22,419 nt of DNA. Source: Paracoccaceae bacterium. Lineage in GTDB: Bacteria; Pseudomonadota; Alphaproteobacteria; Rhodobacterales; Rhodobacteraceae. Position 1 is the first letter of the stretch, and every line of letters begins with the position of its first letter. The notes under the pieces are model-generated. The model did not search any database. It saw nothing but the letters and a program-made list of their open reading frames with translations, and was not told where the DNA came from. A program made the translations under genes and the position numbers. Below, piece after piece: positions 7,553 through 15,447 of the stretch. The stretch spans positions 1 to 22,419 of the forward strand of contig JAKIUB010000035.1 in assembly GCA_021647745.1 (NCBI GenBank). Reading direction: 5' to 3'.

Positions 7553-8607
7553 AAAAATCCCTTCCGGCCGGTGCCGACCGCTTCAGTAATATTTGAATAG
7601 CCGTGTTGCTTCAGTAAGTCATCCAGCCCCAGCGCGATCTCGGCAGCAAGGCCAATACCTTGATAAACAAGCGCCGTATAAAGCTGGATGGCCGATGCGC
7701 CAGCCCTTATCTTTGCAAAAGCCTGCGCGGCATTGCTTACCCCGCCCACGCCAATTAACGGTAGCTTGCCTTTTGTCAGCACCGAGAGTTGAGCCAGAAT
7801 ACGGGTGGATTTTTCAAATAAAGGCTGGCCGGACAGCCCCCCGACCTCGTTGGCAAAGGCGCTGTCCAGCCCGTCACGCGCCAAAGTGGTGTTGGTGGCA
7901 ATGATCCCCGAAATACCGGTTTCCATGACGACATCAACGATATCTTCAAGGGCCTGGCTGTCTAGATCCGGCGCAATTTTAAGAAATACCGGTATCGGGC
8001 GGGGCAGGGTGGCACGCGCTTCCATTACACCCGATAACAAGACCTTCAGCGCAGCCTTGCCTTGAAGATCCCGCAACCGCTCGGTATTGGGCGAGGAGAC
8101 GTTAACCGTAGCAAAATCAATATATGGGCCGGCAGAGGTCAGCACTTTGGCAAAATCCGCGGTGCGGTTATTGCTATTTTTGTTTGCCCCGAGATTAAGA
8201 CCGGCAATACCGGATCGTGACCGAGACAGACGTGCCGAAATAGCTCGCACCCCTTGGTTATTGAAGCCAAAACGGTTGATCACAGCGCCGTCGGGCGTAA
8301 GGCGAAACAGGCGCGGCCTCGGGTTTCCCGGCTGGGCATGCGGGGTGGCCGCACCAACTTCGATAAAGCCAAAACCTGCCTTCAGTAGCGGGCCAATCGC
8401 AACGGCGTTTTTATCAAAACCCGCAGCCAAGCCAATTGGGTTGGGCAAGGTAAGCCCTGCAAGGGTGCTGGCCAGCCTATGGGTGCTCACCGGCCCATTT
8501 CCGGGTGCCAGCCCAAGGCGCAGCGCGCGCAATGCCACCGCGTGGGCCGCTTCGGGTGGCAGCAAATGCAATGCCGGTATAGCAAGCCTCTGCAATGCTT
8601 TTTTCAT
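7549..8607 (-). CDS. pyrD: Dihydroorotate dehydrogenase (quinone), class 2
   Basis: This 352-residue FMN enzyme oxidises dihydroorotate to orotate in pyrimidine synthesis and reduces membrane quinone. The class 2 features are the N-terminal helical membrane-binding extension (about 1-40) and then GLAAGFDKNAVAI and FIEVGAATPHAQPGNPRPRLFRL. The catalytic serine lies in NVSSPNT (171-172). Phosphate-binding GIGGVSNA-like sequence (GVGGVSNAAQAF) and a C-terminal YTALVYQG complete it. It overlaps DUF952 and arsC by 4 bases on either side. De novo synthesis by this enzyme and the degradation operon at 18267 are separate pathways. Confidence 0.97.
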   Translation of the reverse strand: MKKALQRLAIPALHLLPPEAAHAVALRALRLGLAPGNGPVSTHRLASTLAGLTLPNPIGLAAGFDKNAVAIGPLLKAGFGFIEVGAATPHAQPGNPRPRLFRLTPDGAVINRFGFNNQGVRAISARLSRSRSGIAGLNLGANKNSNNRTADFAKVLTSAGPYIDFATVNVSSPNTERLRDLQGKAALKVLLSGVMEARATLPRPIPVFLKIAPDLDSQALEDIVDVVMETGISGIIATNTTLARDGLDSAFANEVGGLSGQPLFEKSTRILAQLSVLTKGKLPLIGVGGVSNAAQAFAKIRAGASAIQLYTALVYQGIGLAAEIALGLDDLLKQHGYSNITEAVGTGRKGFL

Positions 8608-8939
8608 AAGACCCCATCGGGGAAAACATGTTTGCTACTCTCATAGGGCAGGGGTTTTGCCCAGAGCACATCAGCCATTCTCAGGGGGCGATAGAGGTGG
8701 GGAAACATATCTCCGCCACGGGAAGGCTCCCATTTGATCTCGGGAATATTGGCAGAGCCGACCGCCAGCAACATCAGGCCGGCCACCTTGCTGAAATATT
8801 TTTCTGCGGTTACGGCCAACTGCGGGGCAGCTGAAAAGTGTATGTATCCATCGGCAAGATCTACTGGCGCGCCATCAGTTTCGCCATTCTTTAGTAAAGC
8901 TTGCCATTCTTCGGCGCGGAATATTTTATAAATAATCAT
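8604..8939 (-). CDS. DUF952 domain-containing protein
   Basis: This 111-residue soluble protein matches the DUF952 pattern. It begins with IYKIFRAEEW, then GYIHFSAAPQLAVTAEKYF, and ends with the conserved KWEPSRGGDMFPHLYRPL. The fold is related by literature to ADP-ribosyltransferase-like toxins, but no activity is established and none is claimed here. It heads the operon with pyrD and arsC and overlaps pyrD by 4 bases. No ribosome site is found at normal distance (an AGGAG lies about 15 bases before the ATG). The true start may therefore use a weak site or a leaderless message. Confidence 0.85.
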   Translation of the reverse strand: MIIYKIFRAEEWQALLKNGETDGAPVDLADGYIHFSAAPQLAVTAEKYFSKVAGLMLLAVGSANIPEIKWEPSRGGDMFPHLYRPLRMADVLWAKPLPYESSKHVFPDGVL

Positions 8940-8950
8940 GGGTGAGGAAT

Positions 8951-8964
8951 GCCGCTCCTGCGGC
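8951..8964. other. Small GC hairpin upstream of the DUF952 gene
   Basis: GCCGC and GCGGC form a 5-base stem around a TCCT loop, 12 bases from the DUF952 start. On the plus strand it is followed by CTTTCG and an A/T-rich run. It may be a decayed copy of the REP-like element at 1176-1330 or part of the DUF952 leader. Nothing else was recognised in the 190-base gap 8940-9129. Confidence 0.3.
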
Positions 8965-9129
8965 CTTTCGTCAATATAAAAAGAAACGCTCTGCCCGGAT
9001 GTCTAAAAATTAGCCTGATTTTTCAAAAAAACCTGTGTGTAAATCTCGCCATGCCAGAAGTGGAATTAAGAGCGTGCTTACCAATTAGCGGGATATTGAA
9101 GTGTATATCAACTGAGGCAAAGGCGGGTA

Positions 9130-9543
9130 ATGTCTATTTTTGTTCAAAATATGCTGGATATTTCCACCGGTCACCTGACCAAAGAAACCCGCCAGCGCAT
9201 GGGGGAGGATTCTCGAAACTTCTTTGTCGGAAAGCCGTGCTCGCTACCCTTTTCGGTCAAGGGAAGCAGCTTTGGCTGGTTTATCGATGTGCGGGATGCC
9301 GATGAGCGCGCGGCTTCGGGCCTGCTTTACCCGTTCGATATTGTTGATAGTTACGAGTTGGCGCTGTCGGTCGGGTGTTCCTACATTCTGTTTGATCGCG
9401 ATGCCGAGCGCCATGCAGCGCTAAACTGGTATGGAGACAAGGCGCAGGCCGCTTATATCGAGCCGCAAGAACCGCCGGGGGTTAATCGGGTATCCGGCAA
9501 TGTGCCAACCCTGAATGAAATCAAATCCTTATTTAACCAATAA
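9130..9543 (+). CDS. Hypothetical protein, 137 residues, possibly DUF5983-like
   Basis: This small soluble protein is not firmly recognised. It has no signal peptide, membrane segment or cysteine cluster (two cysteines, C37 and C83). Notable stretches are MLDISTGHLTKETRQRMGED near the start, a glycine-tryptophan region GSSFGWFIDVRD, and SVGCSYILFDRDAE. The opening resembles DUF5983-type proteins found in plasmids and accessory regions, a weak impression. AAAGGCGGG precedes the ATG at a suitable distance. It stands alone between the DUF952 leader and a long non-coding stretch, which suggests an accessory gene with its own promoter. Confidence 0.7.
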   Translation: MSIFVQNMLDISTGHLTKETRQRMGEDSRNFFVGKPCSLPFSVKGSSFGWFIDVRDADERAASGLLYPFDIVDSYELALSVGCSYILFDRDAERHAALNWYGDKAQAAYIEPQEPPGVNRVSGNVPTLNEIKSLFNQ

Positions 9544-9811
9544 CCTTCGGCTGATTCGATTTTTTACTCAAATATCAAAAATATAGCCCTAAAAACCCAC
9601 GAAAGGCGTGACGTGAACCAAGGCTTTCCGAGAAATGGCCGATAATTTATTTTTGCAACCGAGATGGTTGATGAAAAATATTAATTTTTAATTAATGCGT
9701 TACGGCCTTTTTCTCCCTGCTTAGGGCATGCCGTTTTTTATTTTTTTCTGCTAGTTTTACTTTTCTCCAATTTTCACCCTTTTTTTTTCTTGATTAGTGT
9801 ATAACTATTGC

Positions 9812-9869
9812 TGCGCATACAGAGCCTTTAGTCAGTGCCGCCGTGTTATGAGTTTGCTCTGTGTGCGCA
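9812..9869. repeat. Hairpin element copy 1 (14-bp stem, 30-base conserved loop)
   Basis: The arms TGCGCATACAGAGC (9812-9825) and GCTCTGTGTGCGCA (9856-9869) pair at all 14 positions if one G-U is allowed on the plus strand. The loop is exactly 30 bases and contains AGTGCCGCCGTGT followed by GAGTT. The second copy at 10027-10080 has the same loop length and the same motifs but different stem bases. Confidence 0.75.
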
Positions 9870-10026
9870 CAGGTATCCAAAATCGTTGTATACTTCTGGT
9901 GCGATTGGCGCCACATTCCGCTGTTTTTCTGTAACTGGCAGTATTGATAGTTCAAATTTGTAGAAACTTTCACAATATTGCCGTAATTGGCCTTACTGCC
10001 GCCCCGATCCGATGGCAAAAAGAACC

Positions 10027-10080
10027 TGTGCATAGGGTGGTTTAAGAGTGCCGCCGTGTAAAGAGTTGACCCTATGCACA
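10027..10080. repeat. Hairpin element copy 2 (12-bp stem, 30-base conserved loop)
   Basis: The arms TGTGCATAGGGT (10027-10038) and ACCCTATGCACA (10069-10080) are perfectly complementary. The 30-base loop matches copy 1 at AGTGCCGCCGTGT and GAGTT in the same positions. Conserved loop, conserved loop length and compensated stem changes point to a functional fold or a mobile palindromic repeat, not chance. Confidence 0.75.
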
Positions 10081-10089
10081 CCATTTCCC

Positions 10090-10119
10090 CTACTGGCCGG
10101 TTTCCTACTGGCTGGCTTG
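10090..10119. repeat. 15-base imperfect tandem duplication at the zinc-ribbon stop codon
   Basis: Units 10090-10104 and 10105-10119 (CTACTGGCCGGTTTC and CTACTGGCTGGCTTG) match at 12 of 15 positions. The second unit contains the stop codon and last residues of the zinc-ribbon gene; the first lies just beyond. It looks like a small replication-slippage duplication. Confidence 0.45.
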
Positions 10120-11223
10120 AGAAACAAGAACAACACCAACCACCACAACCAGTCCTGCCAGTATGGCCAGCGCGATTTTGATCTTTGACCACGGTCGCTC
10201 GCCCTTGACCTTGCCTGTCTGACCATTAACCACAAAGCGATAGGTTTTTCCCTCGTATTTATAGGCCGCGAGCCACACGGGTAGCAGTACATGCTTGTAG
10301 GTGATTTCGCTCAGCTTTGTGGAAAGCGCGTTGATGCGCTGCTCATCCCCGCCGATTTTCCGGTAAACCAGCTCACGAATAACCCTGTCCATGACAACCT
10401 CGGCCTCATCGAACCCTTCTTTTAGCTCAACGGAATAGGCCTCGGCCCCGTAGCCGGCAATATAATTAGGGCTAAAATCCATAAGGGAGGAGAGGCCCCA
10501 AGGGGCAAGTTGATCAGTGAAGCGTTTTGGCAGGGAGCGAGAGGCCAGAATCAGCACATCGTCAAAAAACCTTGATACATGGCCCGAAGTTCGCCGCCAG
10601 CGTATTTTCCTTACTTGTCGGGTGCGGGTGACGGACTTGCCATTTACGGTGGTGGTATAGGTTTGGGAGACATAATAATAAGTGCCGCGCTGGCCGACAT
10701 AGTCGCTTTCGCTCTGGGCATCATAGGTCCAGTAGGGGACATAAATACCCTGCATCTTTCGGCCTTTTCGGGCGTATTCCTTCAGGTTATTTGGCGCAAA
10801 CCATAGCTTTCCGAGCCATGCGGACATCGCAGCGCGCGCTTCTTTTTCGGGGAGAACAAAAGGAATAACCCCCTTTGGCTTGATCTGCCTGATCAAGCTG
10901 GGGGCAAGCACGATCGGGCTGTCACAAAATGGGCAGTTTTTTGAATAACTGCCCCCCTCAAATTCCACTCTTGCTCCGCAATTGTCGCAAGTCGTTGTGC
11001 GAATTTCCTTCATATCCTCGTCGGGGACGTGATTATCCAGCGCGGCCTGAAAATCTTGCTCGGAATTGGCCAGCGCGGTTTCCCCTTCGCCGTCAAAATC
11101 CTGCTCGTGGCCACAATAGGGGCATTTGAGCTTGTTGACGGCAGGGTCAAAGCGCATTTCAGAGCCACAGACAGGGCAAGGAAAGCGAAAATCTCCACTA
11201 TTTTCAATAATATCTTCAGACAT
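10105..11223 (-). CDS. Double zinc-ribbon protein with C-terminal membrane anchor (YdjG-like)
   Basis: This 372-residue protein has two four-cysteine zinc ribbons at the N-terminus (C16-x2-C19/C34-x2-C37 and C79-x2-C82/C97-x2-C100). A long middle domain follows with GIYVPYWTYDAQSESDYVGQRG, then one hydrophobic helix at about 349-368 and almost no tail. Such proteins are often mislabelled as primosomal protein or TFIIB-like. The closest described relative by layout is YdjG of Bacillus subtilis, which acts with SPFH protein YdjI to recruit PspA to membranes. Here an SPFH gene lies directly upstream on the same strand, which supports that role. The ATG has no good ribosome site and follows an 11-bp hairpin after 5 bases. 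Confidence 0.85.
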   Translation of the reverse strand: MSEDIIENSGDFRFPCPVCGSEMRFDPAVNKLKCPYCGHEQDFDGEGETALANSEQDFQAALDNHVPDEDMKEIRTTTCDNCGARVEFEGGSYSKNCPFCDSPIVLAPSLIRQIKPKGVIPFVLPEKEARAAMSAWLGKLWFAPNNLKEYARKGRKMQGIYVPYWTYDAQSESDYVGQRGTYYYVSQTYTTTVNGKSVTRTRQVRKIRWRRTSGHVSRFFDDVLILASRSLPKRFTDQLAPWGLSSLMDFSPNYIAGYGAEAYSVELKEGFDEAEVVMDRVIRELVYRKIGGDEQRINALSTKLSEITYKHVLLPVWLAAYKYEGKTYRFVVNGQTGKVKGERPWSKIKIALAILAGLVVVVGVVLVSQASQ

Positions 11224-11228
11224 AACAA

Positions 11229-11253
11229 GGCCCCGAAAATGGTTTTCGGGGCC
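11229..11253. terminator. Strong hairpin between the SPFH and zinc-ribbon genes
   Basis: GGCCCCGAAAA (11229-11239) and TTTTCGGGGCC (11243-11253) form a perfect 11-bp stem with a 3-base loop. Read on the minus strand it is followed by TTGTT and then the zinc-ribbon ATG. It could be a partial terminator, an RNA stabiliser for the upstream genes, or a translation control for the zinc-ribbon gene, whose start lacks a clear ribosome site. There is no long T-run. Confidence 0.55.
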
Positions 11254-11285
11254 AGTATGCGAATATATATTTCTGCTGCAAGCCC

Positions 11286-12389
11286 TTAAGCGGGTGGCGG
11301 CGGTGGCGGCGGCATAACGGTGAATAATTGTGCCAGTTCGATGATGTCACCGGCCTTGATCCAGCCATCCTGCCCGGCGGTCCAGACCGTGGTGTCGCGG
11401 GTTAGCGTGCCTTCTGTCGCCATGCGCCCGAGATTGGCGCGCGAAAAGGGGCCGGTCGTGGCGCCGTTTTCCGCGATATGCCAGACCGTTTCTACTGGCG
11501 GAGGGGGCGGGGCGGGACTGCCAGCTGGCTGGGCCAATGTGCCGGCAAGGTTTTGCGCCATTGCCATGCCCATGCCCATGCCAAGCCCGGCGCCCATGCC
11601 ACCACCTCCGCTCGGGTTCTGGGCGGCGTCGGTCATCGCTTCAGCAGTCGCAAACTGGGTGTATTTGTGCAGATCTCCAACAACACCCATACTGGTGCGC
11701 TTGTCCATCGCTTCTTCCACCGCTGCGGGGAGCGAGATGTTTTCGATCAGAAATACCGGCATTTCCAGCCCATATTCCGCTAGCTGTGGCGAGACAGCCT
11801 CGGCAATGATTTCACCAAGACTATCCATGTTTGCCGCCATATCCAGCACCGGAATTTTGCTGGATGCGACCGTATTGGCAAAGCGCGGCAAGATCAGATT
11901 GCGGATCTGTGAAGATATCTCGTCAGTGGTGAACTCGCCGTCGGTACCCACGATCTCGCGTATGAAAACCGCCGGATCTGCCACGCGGATCGTATAGGTG
12001 CCAAAAGCGCGAATACGCACAACACCGAATTCGGGGTCGCGGCATATGATCGGGTTTTTGGTGCCCCATTTCAGATCCTGAAAACGGGTGGTATTAATGA
12101 AGTATATTTCGGATTTAAACGGGCTTTGAAAGCCATGGTCCCAGCTTTGCAGCGTGGTCATGACCGGCATATTGTTGGTTTCAAGCATATACATGCCCGG
12201 ATTAAAGACATCCGCAAGCTGGCCTTCGTGGATGAATACGGCGGCCTGCCCTTCGCGTACGGTCAGCTTGGCGCCGTATTTTATCTCGTTGCCACGGCGC
12301 TCAAAACGCCAAACAAGGGTATCGCTTGTGTCATCAGTATGCTCGATAACGTCAATAAATTCGCCACCAAGGAAATCAAAAATGCCCAT
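11286..12389 (-). CDS. SPFH-domain protein with C-terminal GYF_2 domain (YdjI-like, 'virion core' family)
   Basis: This 367-residue protein starts MGIFDFLGGEFIDVIEH. It continues with the SPFH/YdjI region (VWRFERRGNEIKYGAKLTVREGQ through IENISLPAAVEEAMDKR, about 25-240). A Gly/Met-rich linker (GGGGMGAGLGMGMGMAMAQN) and a proline stretch follow. A GYF_2 domain spans about 302-355 (VWHIAENGATTGPFSRANL, VWTAGQDGW), and the protein ends in seven prolines. SPFH proteins assemble on membranes. YdjI works with zinc-ribbon YdjG in B. subtilis, matching the next gene. The downstream ATG at 12387-12389 is used because GGGAGG precedes it by 5 bases; the longer frame to 12446 has no such site. Confidence 0.9.
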   Translation of the reverse strand: MGIFDFLGGEFIDVIEHTDDTSDTLVWRFERRGNEIKYGAKLTVREGQAAVFIHEGQLADVFNPGMYMLETNNMPVMTTLQSWDHGFQSPFKSEIYFINTTRFQDLKWGTKNPIICRDPEFGVVRIRAFGTYTIRVADPAVFIREIVGTDGEFTTDEISSQIRNLILPRFANTVASSKIPVLDMAANMDSLGEIIAEAVSPQLAEYGLEMPVFLIENISLPAAVEEAMDKRTSMGVVGDLHKYTQFATAEAMTDAAQNPSGGGGMGAGLGMGMGMAMAQNLAGTLAQPAGSPAPPPPPVETVWHIAENGATTGPFSRANLGRMATEGTLTRDTTVWTAGQDGWIKAGDIIELAQLFTVMPPPPPPPA

Positions 12390-12452
12390 GTGGACCTCCC
12401 GAAAATTGTTCAACTGGGAGTAACCTAAGCATGTTTGCCGCATCAAACAATG

Positions 12453-13331
12453 CTATTTTGGCCAAATGCCTTCTATAATAACGGGTAAAAGCGGTCGAAC
12501 TTGCGCGGCTGTCATGCCGGCGCGCAGTCGCTTATCATACAGGATTTTGAGCAAATACGCGTCATGCAGCGTTAGCGCCACAAATTCTTCGTCATCGTTG
12601 AAAATAGATGGGCGGGCATCGGGGCTGTCATTGGTAAGGCCTAGCGCTTGTGCCATTTCCTCCTGCACGCAGGCATTGCGCTGGGCCACCGAGTGCTCGG
12701 CTTTTACCAAAATGAGTGACGAGCGATAGCTGTCCGGCGCGCGGCGGTTGGCAAGTGAAAAAGCGCCGCAGAGCATTTCGTCAGGGCTATTTGCAAAGGC
12801 GTCCTCGACATAGCGCGGCGGGGCGGTCACATAGCGGCCAAGCTGGCGAGCTATGCGGGGTTGCTCGGCGCGATTGAGAAAAAACACCAACATATTGGCG
12901 CGCTCGCCGGGCAGGGCAATATGGATATCATAGCCGGTGATATCGGCGAGATTGCGGGTGTATTTAGCAACCATCGTGCTGTTTGTCTGGCGTGTTTTGC
13001 TATCGGCAGATGCGCCGTTGATCACCCGCACGACAACCGGCCGCTCGAAGCGGCGTAAATTGGACGGCACAGGGTTGGCTACAAAACCACTTTCACCAAC
13101 CTCGAATTCGTCAAAAAGAGCAATGCGCATAAAATCCCGCGCCAGGTCGGAGCGGGTAAAGCGGGCATCTCCGGGGGCAAAATCAGTGCGCATGCCGCCG
13201 CGTGCCCGTATCTCTTGCTCGGCTGCGGCGTAGTATTTGGCCAGATCAAAAGAGGGGGGTGTTTCTTCAAGTGGCGGAGGGGCGCAGGCCGCAAGAGCCA
13301 GCACCCCCAATATTTGCCACGATGCCTTCAT
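12453..13331 (-). CDS. DUF2927 domain-containing lipoprotein
   Basis: This 292-residue protein carries a lipoprotein signal when started at the ATG at 13329-13331: MKASWQILGVLALAAC, with lipobox cysteine C16. The mature part matches DUF2927, including the conserved CVQEEMAQALGLTNDSPDARPSIFNDDEEF. The EExxQ stretch recalls a decayed HExxH metalloprotease helix, but no activity is known. The start lies 1 base after the TelA stop, so translation is probably coupled; a start at 13355 would hide the signal peptide. Its place between telA and the SPFH gene suggests a periplasmic or outer-membrane partner of the same envelope system. Confidence 0.85.
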   Translation of the reverse strand: MKASWQILGVLALAACAPPPLEETPPSFDLAKYYAAAEQEIRARGGMRTDFAPGDARFTRSDLARDFMRIALFDEFEVGESGFVANPVPSNLRRFERPVVVRVINGASADSKTRQTNSTMVAKYTRNLADITGYDIHIALPGERANMLVFFLNRAEQPRIARQLGRYVTAPPRYVEDAFANSPDEMLCGAFSLANRRAPDSYRSSLILVKAEHSVAQRNACVQEEMAQALGLTNDSPDARPSIFNDDEEFVALTLHDAYLLKILYDKRLRAGMTAAQVRPLLPVIIEGIWPK

Positions 13332-13332
13332 G

Positions 13333-14520
13333 TTAACTGGCAGCACTTCCGACATTATGACCCAATGAAGTGTCTTTTGCCTTGGCCGCAGAGAGGGTGT
13401 TTTTCAGCTCTGCTTCCATGGTTTGCAGCTCTTTTTCCGCCTCGATGCGTTTGGCTTTGCCCTCGTCGGCAATACGCAAACTGTCTTCGATGGTTTCGAT
13501 CAGGTCGGCATTGGCGGCCTTGATTGCGTCGATATCGAATATCCCGCGTTCGATTTCCTCGCGAATCTCCTTGTTGGCCATCTTCAGGTTGGCGGCGTTG
13601 GAGCGCAGCAATTCGTTGGTGAGGTCATTGGCAGCGCGCACGGCGGTGGCCGCATCGCGCGAGCGGCTGATGGTAACGGCTTGCGCCAGTTGGGTCTCCC
13701 ACAAGGGCACAGTATTAACCAGTGTAGAGTTTATTTTTGTGACCAGTGATTTGTCATTTTCCTGCACAAGGCGAATAGAGGGCAAGGACTGCATGGTCAC
13801 CTGACGGGTGAGCTTGAGGTCATAGACCCGACGTTCGAGATCATCGCGTGCGGAGCGCAGATCGCGCAGCTCCTGGGCGCGGATCACCCCGTCTTCTTCG
13901 GAGGCTGCTTCCACAACCTTGACCATCGCCGGAATATCCTGCTCGTCGAGGCGTTTTATCTTTTCTTCGCCGGCAGCAATATAAATTGCGAGCTGGTCGT
14001 AAAAATCGAGTGTCTTTTCGTAGAGCTTATCAAGGCTCTTGATATCCTTCAGCAGCACGGTTTCATGCCCGAGCAGCTCTTCGGTGATCTTGTCGATCTG
14101 GTCCTGCACCATTTCGTATTTGGCCATGAAGGCAACAACGGGTTTGGCTTTACCCAGCAGCTTCTCCCACCAGCTCAGCTTGCGGTTGGGGTCTAGTTCG
14201 TCGACTGAAAAACCGCGGATCGAGGTCACCATATCGCGCAGGGCATTACCGGCGGGGCCTGCATCCTTGTTGCGCACGCCGGCCAGCATTTCTCGCGAGA
14301 TTACCTGCAATTCCGCCTGCGCTTTTGTGCCAAACTGGATAATCGACTGGGTATTGCCCATGTCCAGTTCGCCAATGGCCTTTTCGACCTCGGCTTTCTC
14401 TGCCGCATCGGCCTGATCAAGCACAATCAGTTCGCCTTTTGGCTCCGGCAATAGCGCAGCGGTTACGGCCTCGACCTCTTTCAGGCTTATTTCGGCCTTT
14501 TGGCGCACGTCTTCAGTCAT
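13333..14520 (-). CDS. Toxic anion resistance protein TelA family
   Basis: This 395-residue, mostly helical, soluble protein matches TelA/YceH. Features are SIIQFGTKAQAELQVISREMLAGVRNKDAG near 58-87, WWEKLLGKAKPVVAFMAKYE, a long coiled-coil centre, and VRAANDLTNELLRSNAANLK followed by a charged helical tail. TelA was named from tellurite resistance and is now linked to tellurium/envelope stress (Ter-type) systems; the molecular action is not settled. GAGGGAGAA precedes the ATG at good spacing. It follows xpaC after 15 bases, the usual pairing in bacteria, and is followed after 1 base by the DUF2927 lipoprotein. Confidence 0.93.
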   Translation of the reverse strand: MTEDVRQKAEISLKEVEAVTAALLPEPKGELIVLDQADAAEKAEVEKAIGELDMGNTQSIIQFGTKAQAELQVISREMLAGVRNKDAGPAGNALRDMVTSIRGFSVDELDPNRKLSWWEKLLGKAKPVVAFMAKYEMVQDQIDKITEELLGHETVLLKDIKSLDKLYEKTLDFYDQLAIYIAAGEEKIKRLDEQDIPAMVKVVEAASEEDGVIRAQELRDLRSARDDLERRVYDLKLTRQVTMQSLPSIRLVQENDKSLVTKINSTLVNTVPLWETQLAQAVTISRSRDAATAVRAANDLTNELLRSNAANLKMANKEIREEIERGIFDIDAIKAANADLIETIEDSLRIADEGKAKRIEAEKELQTMEAELKNTLSAAKAKDTSLGHNVGSAAS

Positions 14521-14535
14521 AATATTCTCCCTCGG

Positions 14536-15447
14536 TTAATTTTTGGCCAAATGGCCTTCTCTTTGTAGTCTTTCTTGCAGAACCTCGATCTCGACATCAA
14601 GGTCCGATTGGTTGTCTAATAAAAGCGCCTCGCGCTGGCCGTCAAAACTGGCCTCCAGATCGTTGATCAGGCTCAAATACTCTTCTTGTTTGACCACGGT
14701 GCGGCTGCGTTCGTTCAGCTCGGCAAATTTCACCGTCGCATCGCGCGCACCGGTCAGATAGACGCTGAGGTACTTCCGTGCGCGGGTCAGGTCGCGCGGA
14801 TCTTGCTCCAACACGCGAAGCATTTCCTTGACCGAGTCTAGCAGGCTGCCTACCCGGCGCTGGATGGTGCGGCTTCCTATCCGGGCGGCACTGTTTTCAA
14901 TTTGCTCGACCACGGCTTCTGCCTTTTCCACCGCGCGGGCAACCCGATCTGTTTCGTATTGGTTAAAGCCGCTTAACCCTTTACGGCGCATCGGATCAAA
15001 GCCAAAAGCGGTGAGATGGGCCACAACGGCCAGTGCACCCAGCCCGACAGAGGTGATCATGCCTTGCCCCCAGCCAAACCATGCGGCCAAAAGCACAGCC
15101 GTGCCGGAAAGTGCGGCAGCAATGGTTTTGCGCGGAAATTTCGGCGGGCGGGCAATTTTGCGTTCGTTATAGGCGGCTTCGGCTTTGATACCCTCGCGCA
15201 GGGTCCAGGCGGCCAGCACAAAAAGCGCATAGGTGCCAAAGGCGACCACCGCTCCGATAGGCGCGGCATTCATGATCTTGGAAAACCCGTCAAGCAAAAG
15301 CGGAAACGGCGCTAAAAACATCAGTGACAGGGCAAAGCCGCCCGGTTTGCGGTTTTTACGAAACCTCGCTGGCGCCCGCGCCGTGATATGGGCTTCGCCC
15401 GGTTTCGGGTCGGGGCTGCTTTCCCCGCGAAAACGCTGCGACCCCAT
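14536..15447 (-). CDS. XpaC-like 5-bromo-4-chloroindolyl phosphate hydrolysis family membrane protein
   Basis: This 303-residue protein has a basic N-terminus and about four hydrophobic segments between residues 35 and 140 (FALSLMFLAPFPLLLDGF; PIGAVVAFGTYALFVLAAWTL; two more around AAALSGTAVLLAAWFGWG and GLGALAVVAHLTAFGF). A long cytoplasmic coiled-coil tail follows. This is the XpaC layout; members usually sit beside telA, as here. The name comes from a colour phenotype and no enzyme activity is established. The ATG at 15445-15447 overlaps the stop of a 30-residue micro-ORF as TGATG and has no strong ribosome site of its own, so it is probably translated by re-initiation. Confidence 0.87.
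   Translation of the reverse strand: MGSQRFRGESSPDPKPGEAHITARAPARFRKNRKPGGFALSLMFLAPFPLLLDGFSKIMNAAPIGAVVAFGTYALFVLAAWTLREGIKAEAAYNERKIARPPKFPRKTIAAALSGTAVLLAAWFGWGQGMITSVGLGALAVVAHLTAFGFDPMRRKGLSGFNQYETDRVARAVEKAEAVVEQIENSAARIGSRTIQRRVGSLLDSVKEMLRVLEQDPRDLTRARKYLSVYLTGARDATVKFAELNERSRTVVKQEEYLSLINDLEASFDGQREALLLDNQSDLDVEIEVLQERLQREGHLAKN

Larger units (their letters stand above)
9544..10104. other. 561-base gene-free, partly AT-rich region
   Basis: No credible gene is seen on either strand. The left part (about 9560-9800) is AT-rich with long T runs, unlike the surrounding genome. The right part holds the two related hairpins annotated separately. The adjacent genes converge on it, so it is 3' sequence for both. 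The only long frame here (minus, 9794-10192) overlaps the end of the zinc-ribbon gene and has no protein-like features. Confidence 0.8.

Noticed and set aside
9812..10080. The paired hairpins as integron attC sites
   Set aside because: Length is near 58 bases, but the required RYYYAAC and GTTRRRY core boxes are missing and there is no integrase or cassette-like gene array nearby.
9794..10192. Minus-strand frame of 132 codons in the gene-free region
   Set aside because: It overlaps the 3' end of the zinc-ribbon gene in another frame, runs through both hairpins and AT-rich sequence, and its product shows no domain, signal or regular composition.
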